Positions 1 through 5,031 of a stretch of DNA of 7,538 nucleotides are shown piece after piece. This DNA is from Bacteroidota bacterium (lineage in GTDB: Bacteria; Bacteroidota; Bacteroidia; Bacteroidales; Rikenellaceae): NCBI GenBank assembly GCA_023413645.1, contig JAEZPN010000021.1:1-7538 (forward strand), given 5' to 3'. The position numbers were made by a program, and so were the translations under genes. Each line of letters starts with the position of its first letter. Position 1 is the stretch's first letter. The notes below the pieces were generated by a model. It was not told the DNA's origin and did not search any database. It saw only the letters and a program-made list of their open reading frames with translations.

Positions 1-580
1 CTTTAGTGGTGTTGTGGAGTATGTTGCCGTCGATACCTATCAGCGCGTAGCCTCGGGTGAGACCATCCTACGCCTTGTGAAGCCCGAGAGCAATACTGTG
101 AGCTTCACCGCCCCCGAGGGCCTCATATCCTCGCTCTCGCTACCCACCACACAGTATAAGGTGGTCTTCGATGCCTATCCCAACCACTACTTCGCTGCCG
201 CGATTAAGAGTTTTGCCCGCACTTCGAGTGATGCTCTCGGCTTCCCCGTCTCGCTGCGCCTAATCGACGTTGACCGCACGCGCTACATCATATCCCCGGG
301 CATGACCTGTATCGCCATGGTCTCGGTTAAGGAGGATGATGACCACGCTGTGTCGCTCCCTCTCACTGCGATATATGCCCCCATTGGCGACTACGATAGC
401 GTCTGGGTTGTGGGCGATGATAGCCGTGTGCACCGCCGTAGAGTGACTCTCGGAGGCGTTACGGGAGATAGTGATGTCGTGATTATTGATGGTGTCTCTG
501 CGGGCGAAAGGGTAGTCTCTGCGGGTGTCTATAAGCTCGTCGAGGGCGAACAAGTAAGAGTTGTTGAATCGGATAAATAG
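1..580 (+). CDS. RND efflux adaptor (membrane-fusion/HlyD family), C-terminal part, cut by left edge
   Basis: This is the periplasmic adaptor that links an RND pump to its outer-membrane channel. The open frame already runs through the left edge (first full codon at base 2, reading F-S-G-V-V-E-Y-V), so the GTG at 14 is an internal valine codon, not a start. The first ~25 residues look like the second half of a lipoyl/barrel-sandwich domain (SGVV, then VASGETILRLV). They are followed by a beta-barrel domain (from about TVSFTAPEG to the PGMTCIAMV strand) and a membrane-proximal domain (SLPLTAIYAP, VWVVGDDSRVHRRRVTLG, then GVSAGERVVSAGVYKLVEGEQVRV). That order is typical of the family. The missing N-terminus should hold the signal or lipoprotein sequence and the alpha-hairpin. 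The TAG stop at 578-580 lies 7 bp before the pump gene. Family assignment is firm; substrate is unknown. Confidence 0.9.
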   Translation, partial: FSGVVEYVAVDTYQRVASGETILRLVKPESNTVSFTAPEGLISSLSLPTTQYKVVFDAYPNHYFAAAIKSFARTSSDALGFPVSLRLIDVDRTRYIISPGMTCIAMVSVKEDDDHAVSLPLTAIYAPIGDYDSVWVVGDDSRVHRRRVTLGGVTGDSDVVIIDGVSAGERVVSAGVYKLVEGEQVRVVESDK

Positions 581-587
581 CGCGCTT

Positions 588-3500
588 ATGTCTCTGAATA
601 TAACTAAGTTGTCGCTACGTAATACCTCCGTTGTCAGCTTCTTTCTCGCTGTCGCACTGCTCGGTGGTCTCTACGCCTTTATCCACTTGGGCAAGCGCGA
701 GGACTCCACCTTCAAAATCAAGAGTGCCGTTGTGACGTGCCAATACCCAGGTGCAACACCCGAGGAGGTAGAGCAGCTGGTTGTCGTTCCCATGGAGCGT
801 GAGTTCCGCACCCTTACTTCTGTGCACAAGATAACCTCCGAGGCTCACTTTGGCTATGCCCGCATGGTCGTGGAGTTGCAACCCGATACTAAGCCCGCAG
901 CCATACCCCAGCTGTGGGATGAACTACGTCGTAAGGTCGATGATGTGCGCCCACAGCTCCCCGAGGGTGTGACGACGATAGATGTGGCTGATGACTTTGG
1001 CGATGTCTATGGCTTGTACTACGCCCTTAAGTCAGAGGGTGGCTTTAGCATGGAGGAGATGCGCGACTATGCCCGTAGCATAGAGCGCCAACTATATACG
1101 GTGTCGGGTGTTAGCAAGGTTCTAATAGCTGGCGAGCAACCCGTTGATATTGAGATAGTCATAAGCCCCGCTACGCTCTCAGCTTTCGACCTAAAGCCCG
1201 AGGATATAGCCCGTGCTGTGTCGAGTCAAAACTCCGTCGTAGGCCTTGGTGTACGCCGTGCTGGAGATGTCGTTGTGGAACTATCGGAGGGCACCACATA
1301 CTCCTCGATTGCCGACATCGAGAACCAGCTCCTCTACGCCTCCTCTGGCAAACAATACCGCTTGGGTGACATCGCGGAGGTTAGGCGCACGCTGCATCGC
1401 CCCTCGCCCTACATCGTCAAGGTTGACGGCATGGATGCTGTGGCTATCGCCGTGGCTACAGACCCTAATCTCGACATTGTGGCTGTGGGAGATAGGGTAG
1501 ATGCCCTGCTCCAGAATATAGGCAGCAAGCTCCCCGCGGGACTTGAATTTGTCACGCTCTACCCTGAAAATGAGATTGCCCGCGAGGCGAACTACGACTT
1601 TCTGATTAACCTTGCCGAGTCTGTCGCTATAGTCATCCTGCTTGTTATGCTTATCATGGGCTGGCGCTCGGGAGTTATCGTTGGCTCGTCGTTGCTCTTT
1701 GCCATTGGTGCTACGCTCCTTGCTATGCTCTTTATTGGCGAGGGTATCAACCGCACCTCGCTTGCGGGCTTCATTATCGCTATGGGTATGCTGGTGGATA
1801 ACGCTATTGTCGTTGTGGACAACACGCGCAACCTCTCTACACATGGCGTGCCGCTCTATAATGCCGCTATTATGGGTGCCTCACGCCCCGCCTTTGGCCT
1901 GCTTGGTGCTACGCTTATCGCCATATTTTCGTTCCTTCCACTGCAACTGTCACCCTCATCCGTGGCCGAGATTATACGCCCTCTGTTTGTGGTTATCGCC
2001 CTCTCGCTTCTCGCAAGTTGGCTCCTTGCACTCACCCAGGTTCCCGTTATGAGTGTCAACCTCTTGCGCGGTACGCATGATGCTAAATTCAAGGAGCGAT
2101 TGGGGTGGTTTCGCCGCTGCATTGAGTTCGCGTTACGCTTTAGGTGGGTTACGGTAGTCGTTGTGGTTGTGGTGTTTGCACTATCGCTGTGGGCTATGGG
2201 ACGCATGCCGCAAAACTTCTTCCCTCAGCTCTCAAAACCATATTTTAGAGCCGATGTTATACTCCCCGATGGCTACGATATAGAATCCACTACTTCACGC
2301 CTCGATATAATGACCGAGTGGCTTATGGCACAACCCGAAGTTAAGCGCGTGTCGGCTACGGCGGGAGGTACACCGCCACGCTACTACCTCGCAAGTAGCA
2401 GCTATGCTGGGCGTTCAAACTACGGTAATCTGCTTGTCGAACTGCACGATGCCGATGCTACGGCAGAGGTTGAAGAGCGCTTCGATAGGTGGGCTACTGC
2501 CACTTTGTCGGATGTCTGGCTACGCTCCTCGCTCTTTAGACTCTCGCCAGTCCCCGATGCCACCATCGAGATTGGCTTTGTGGGTGAGAATGTCGATACG
2601 CTGAGCCGCCTGACGCGCGATGCTATGGCGCTCTTCGATGCACATCCCGATACCCGCAATGTGCGTAATAGTTGGGGTAGTAGGGTGGCCGAGTGGCAAC
2701 CGCGCTACTCGCAGATAAAGGCGCAACGCCTCGGCGTGGAGCGTGATGCTATGGTCTCGTCGCTCGAAATATCCACCTCGGGACTGCCTATCGCTACCTA
2801 TCGCGAGGGTGATGTCTCGATGCCCATCCTCTTGCGCTCTAAACCTCTGCCCGACAACTCACTCTCGGCGCTTACCACCATGCCTATATTCTCGCGCACG
2901 GGGCGTAGCTACTCCTTGGAGCAGGCATCTTCGGGCTTCGAGTTTGGCTTTGTTCCCTCAGTCATTAAACGTGTCGATGCTGAGCGAGTTATGAAGGCGC
3001 AGTGTGACCCCGAGCGTGGTGTTAATGCCATTGCGCTACTAAATGAACTCAAGGCTGAGGTGGAGACTAAGGTTGCCATACCCGAGGGTTACCGCATGGA
3101 ACTATTTGGTGAGGAGGAGAGCCGCGAGGAGTCGAATGATGCACTCGTAAGTCAGCTGCCCACAGCGCTGATACTTATATTCATCGTGCTGTTATTGCTG
3201 TTTGGCAACCTCCGCGATCCCATGGTGGTACTTGTCACCGTGCCGCTTATCTTTGTTGGCGTGGTGCTTGGACTGGGTGTTACGGGTAAGATGTTCGACT
3301 TCTTCTCGCTCCTCGGTCTGCTCGGCCTTGTGGGTATGAATATCAAGAATGCCGTTATCCTCATCGCTCGTATTAGAGAGTTGCGTGCTGATGACTATGA
3401 GCCCGTCAATGCTGTTGTCGAGGCTACCACTGACCGCTTCATTCCCGTTGTTGCCGCCTCCCTCACTACGATACTCGGCATGATACCTCTGCTCGCCGAT

Positions 3501-3614
3501 TCGATGTTCGGAAGCATGGCTGCAACCATCATGGGCGGCCTGCTAGTCGCAACGCTTATGGTGCTTATTGTATTGCCCGTTGTCTATTCATTATTCTATC
3601 GCATAAAACCATGA
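588..3614 (+). CDS. RND-family inner-membrane efflux transporter (AcrB/MexB-like superfamily, COG0841 type)
   Basis: This is the proton-driven pump of the tripartite exporter, 1008 residues, a normal family length. I chose ATG at 588; an in-frame TTG at 561 would add 9 residues but overlaps the adaptor gene. The layout is classical: TM1 at ~14-34, a first periplasmic porter/docking loop (with YPGATPEEVEQLV), TM2-6 at ~338-486, TM7 at ~518-538 with a run of seven valines, a second periplasmic loop, and TM8-12 at ~858-1004. TM4 reads GMLVDNAIVVVDN (D404, N405), TM10 reads GMNIKNAVILI (K920), and R950 opens TM11, matching AcrB D407, D408, K940 and R971 from memory. The GKRED stretch after TM1 resembles the acriflavin/TriC-like branch rather than close AcrB orthologues. 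The gene ends in an ATGA overlap with the channel gene. It could export drugs, metals, lipids or bile compounds; the sequence does not decide. Confidence 0.95.
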   Translation: MSLNITKLSLRNTSVVSFFLAVALLGGLYAFIHLGKREDSTFKIKSAVVTCQYPGATPEEVEQLVVVPMEREFRTLTSVHKITSEAHFGYARMVVELQPDTKPAAIPQLWDELRRKVDDVRPQLPEGVTTIDVADDFGDVYGLYYALKSEGGFSMEEMRDYARSIERQLYTVSGVSKVLIAGEQPVDIEIVISPATLSAFDLKPEDIARAVSSQNSVVGLGVRRAGDVVVELSEGTTYSSIADIENQLLYASSGKQYRLGDIAEVRRTLHRPSPYIVKVDGMDAVAIAVATDPNLDIVAVGDRVDALLQNIGSKLPAGLEFVTLYPENEIAREANYDFLINLAESVAIVILLVMLIMGWRSGVIVGSSLLFAIGATLLAMLFIGEGINRTSLAGFIIAMGMLVDNAIVVVDNTRNLSTHGVPLYNAAIMGASRPAFGLLGATLIAIFSFLPLQLSPSSVAEIIRPLFVVIALSLLASWLLALTQVPVMSVNLLRGTHDAKFKERLGWFRRCIEFALRFRWVTVVVVVVVFALSLWAMGRMPQNFFPQLSKPYFRADVILPDGYDIESTTSRLDIMTEWLMAQPEVKRVSATAGGTPPRYYLASSSYAGRSNYGNLLVELHDADATAEVEERFDRWATATLSDVWLRSSLFRLSPVPDATIEIGFVGENVDTLSRLTRDAMALFDAHPDTRNVRNSWGSRVAEWQPRYSQIKAQRLGVERDAMVSSLEISTSGLPIATYREGDVSMPILLRSKPLPDNSLSALTTMPIFSRTGRSYSLEQASSGFEFGFVPSVIKRVDAERVMKAQCDPERGVNAIALLNELKAEVETKVAIPEGYRMELFGEEESREESNDALVSQLPTALILIFIVLLLLFGNLRDPMVVLVTVPLIFVGVVLGLGVTGKMFDFFSLLGLLGLVGMNIKNAVILIARIRELRADDYEPVNAVVEATTDRFIPVVAASLTTILGMIPLLADSMFGSMAATIMGGLLVATLMVLIVLPVVYSLFYRIKP

Positions 3615-4858
3615 TACGCAGAGTGTTAATAACGATTATATTAATTGCTACTCCATGTATGTTGCACGCTCAAATATCGCTCGATAGCTACCGCGAGAGT
3701 GTACTTGCTTATAGTCATGAGTTGCAGGATGCCGAGTTTGCTACGCAGGGTGCTCGTGAGCAAGAGATCGTAGCTCGCAAGGGCTATCTTCCATTCTTTA
3801 GTCTCGCACGCGAACTGAATATCGACATGCGTAATCCCGCTGTTGGGCGTAGGTGGAGTTGGTTCACGCAGTTGGACGTCTCGCAGCCTGTCTTTCGTGG
3901 TGGCGAGGTGCGTGCTGCGGCAAAGCGTGCAGAGCTGGCGTCGGATATATCTGTGCTTAACGAGGTGACCACCGAGTTGTTCGTGTGTTATACTGCCGAT
4001 GTTGCCTATTGGTCGTTGTCGCGTGCAGAGAGTTACTATGAGGCTCTTGTGGAGTATGTCGCTATTGTGCGCTCGCTGCGCGATGTTGTCGCTGAACGCT
4101 ATAACGAGGGTTATATCTCCAAGAGTGATCTCTTGCAGGTGGAGTCGCGCCTTAGCGATGCGGAGTATCAGCTCTCGGAGGCTATGCAGAAACGCGATAT
4201 AGCACTCCATAATTTCAACCTGCTGAGGGGGTTCGCTCCCGACTGCATTGTGGTGTTGTCGGAGTCTATCTTTGACCATGTGCAGATGCCTGAGCGTGAG
4301 AGCGTTGGTAGTATCATTTCGCGTAATCCCGACTATAAGACTTCGGAGTTGGAGACGACACGTGCCTTCTGGGGTATTCGTGCTGCGCGGGCTAAGTATC
4401 TGCCTCAGATAGAGGTGGGTGTCTATGCGCTTTTGCAACCCAATACACCTCATGTTAGGGGTGGTGGCACACGCCTTGATGGTGGTGTGATGCTCTCATT
4501 CTCTACGCCGCTATACCACTTCGGCGAGCGTAAGCATGCCGTATCAGCAGCACGTAGCGACTACTTGCGCAGGGTAAATTCCGTGGCGTCGGTTACAGAT
4601 AGGATAATTCTTGATGAGAGCGACACGTGGACAAATCTCACTTCCACAAACGATAGGGTAGCTACCGCGCAACGCAACCTCGCCCTCGCCGAGGAGAACC
4701 TCACCATAAGTACCTACTCCTATCGTGAGGGTCTCGCCACGATTCTCGATGTCTTGCAGGCGCAGTTGAGTTGGTTGCAGATATACACAAACGTCATCTC
4801 GGCGCAGTATGACTATGCTGTTGCTGTCTCGGCGTACGATTATGTGACGTGTAAATAG
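3611..4858 (+). CDS. TolC-family outer-membrane efflux channel protein
   Basis: This is the outer-membrane exit duct of the exporter, 415 residues and expected to work as a trimer. Residues 1-20 look like a Sec signal peptide (Arg-Arg, a hydrophobic core IITIILIA-like, then MLHA before Q21). C16 does not sit in a good lipobox, so signal peptidase I cleavage is more likely than lipidation. Two OEP repeats are visible, each with the same motif: Y164-x-E-G, then D173-x-LQ in the first, and Y371-x-E-G, then D380-x-LQ in the second, with the same 9-residue Tyr-Asp spacing. Long amphipathic helices rich in Ala, Glu and Arg surround them, and beta-strand-like stretches (WSWFTQLDVSQPVF, GGVMLSFSTPLYHF) mark the barrel parts. 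Its ATG lies in the ATGA that ends the pump gene, suggesting translational coupling. It is the last gene of the operon. Confidence 0.93.
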   Translation: MIRRVLITIILIATPCMLHAQISLDSYRESVLAYSHELQDAEFATQGAREQEIVARKGYLPFFSLARELNIDMRNPAVGRRWSWFTQLDVSQPVFRGGEVRAAAKRAELASDISVLNEVTTELFVCYTADVAYWSLSRAESYYEALVEYVAIVRSLRDVVAERYNEGYISKSDLLQVESRLSDAEYQLSEAMQKRDIALHNFNLLRGFAPDCIVVLSESIFDHVQMPERESVGSIISRNPDYKTSELETTRAFWGIRAARAKYLPQIEVGVYALLQPNTPHVRGGGTRLDGGVMLSFSTPLYHFGERKHAVSAARSDYLRRVNSVASVTDRIILDESDTWTNLTSTNDRVATAQRNLALAEENLTISTYSYREGLATILDVLQAQLSWLQIYTNVISAQYDYAVAVSAYDYVTCK

Positions 4859-4901
4859 GCGATAAATCTATTGTGATTGGTTAAAAACAACCCCGTTACT
4901 C

Positions 4902-4932
4902 TTTGATGTTTGAATATTTTTTCATATCTTTG
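4902..4932 (+). promoter_or_regulatory. Candidate Bacteroidetes-type promoter for secA
   Basis: TTTG at 4902-4905 and TATCTTTG at 4925-4932 are separated by 19 bp. This fits the known Bacteroidetes primary-sigma consensus (-33 TTTG, about 19-21 bp, -7 TAnnTTTG), with every fixed base of the -7 box matched. The spacer is AT-rich. Transcription should begin near 4936-4941, giving secA a leader of roughly 90-95 nt. A second TTTG at 4909-4912 is too close (12 bp) to serve as the -33 box. Confidence 0.7.
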
Positions 4933-4948
4933 TGCGTTATATGTGTGA

Positions 4949-4975
4949 GTGCGCGCGTCGTGTGTGCGGGCGTAC
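4949..4975 (+). promoter_or_regulatory. GC-rich hairpin in the secA leader
   Basis: Arms GTGCGCGCGT (4949-4958) and GCGGGCGTAC (4966-4975) can pair around a 7-nt loop. This gives seven Watson-Crick pairs, two G-U wobbles and one G-G mismatch. The GC-rich block stands out in an otherwise AT-rich intergenic region and begins about 10 nt after the predicted transcription start. No U-run follows, so it is not an intrinsic terminator. It could stabilise the mRNA 5' end or act in regulation. No known riboswitch or protein-binding leader was recognised. Confidence 0.35.
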
Positions 4976-4986
4976 CACATTAAAGA

Positions 4987-5002
4987 CTATGCTTAGGCAT
5001 GG
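4987..5002 (+). other. Small hairpin before the secA start region
   Basis: CTATGC (4987-4992) can pair with GCATGG (4997-5002) across a TTAG loop, giving six pairs including one wobble. An alternative short pairing of TTAG (4993-4996) with CTAA (5003-5006) would exclude it. A stem this small is easily found by chance. Confidence 0.2.
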
Positions 5003-5031
5003 CTAATAGTGCTAATAACAAATAGTAAGAT
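5002..5031 (+). promoter_or_regulatory. A-rich translation start region of secA with short direct repeats
   Basis: GCTAATA occurs at 5002-5008 and 5011-5017, and AATAGT at 5005-5010 and 5021-5026. No GGAGG-like Shine-Dalgarno sequence precedes the ATG at 5032; the start is preceded by an unstructured, A-rich stretch. This is the usual arrangement in Bacteroidetes, where initiation relies on A-rich, unpaired leaders. The repeats may be only a consequence of the low-complexity A/T composition. Confidence 0.35.

Larger units (their letters stand above)
4941..5006 (+). other. Possible 21-codon leader ORF upstream of secA (speculative)
   Basis: An ATG at 4941 opens a frame that ends at TAA 5004-5006, followed at once by an in-frame TAG. 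The predicted peptide begins MCECARRVCG and is rich in Cys (3) and Arg (4). The stop lies 25 nt before the secA ATG. The ATG sits at or within a few bases of the predicted transcription start, so translation would have to be leaderless or nearly so, which weakens the case. No SecM-like arrest motif or membrane segment is seen. An open frame this short can occur by chance. Confidence 0.15.

Noticed and set aside
14..16. GTG as the start of the adaptor gene
   Set aside because: The frame is open to the left edge, and the codons before it complete a lipoyl-type SGVV motif. This is an internal valine in a truncated gene.
561..587. TTG start nine codons upstream of the chosen pump start
   Set aside because: It overlaps the adaptor coding end. 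The ATG at 588 gives a typical RND N-terminus, so it is preferred, though the TTG is not excluded.
1281..1844. A 187-codon minus-strand open frame within the pump gene
   Set aside because: It is antisense to periplasmic and TM regions of the pump and has no recognisable domain.
2151..2178. GT-rich run as a possible repeat or slippage tract
   Set aside because: It encodes the seven-valine stretch of TM7 with mixed codons and is not a perfect simple repeat.
3641..4453. A 270-codon open frame on the minus strand inside the channel gene
   Set aside because: It is fully antisense to a clear TolC-family gene. Its peptide shows no recognisable domain, and long antisense frames are expected from the codon bias here.
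4879..4900. GGTT/AACC pairing as an intrinsic terminator after the channel gene
   Set aside because: The stem is only 4 bp, with an A-rich loop and no following U-run.
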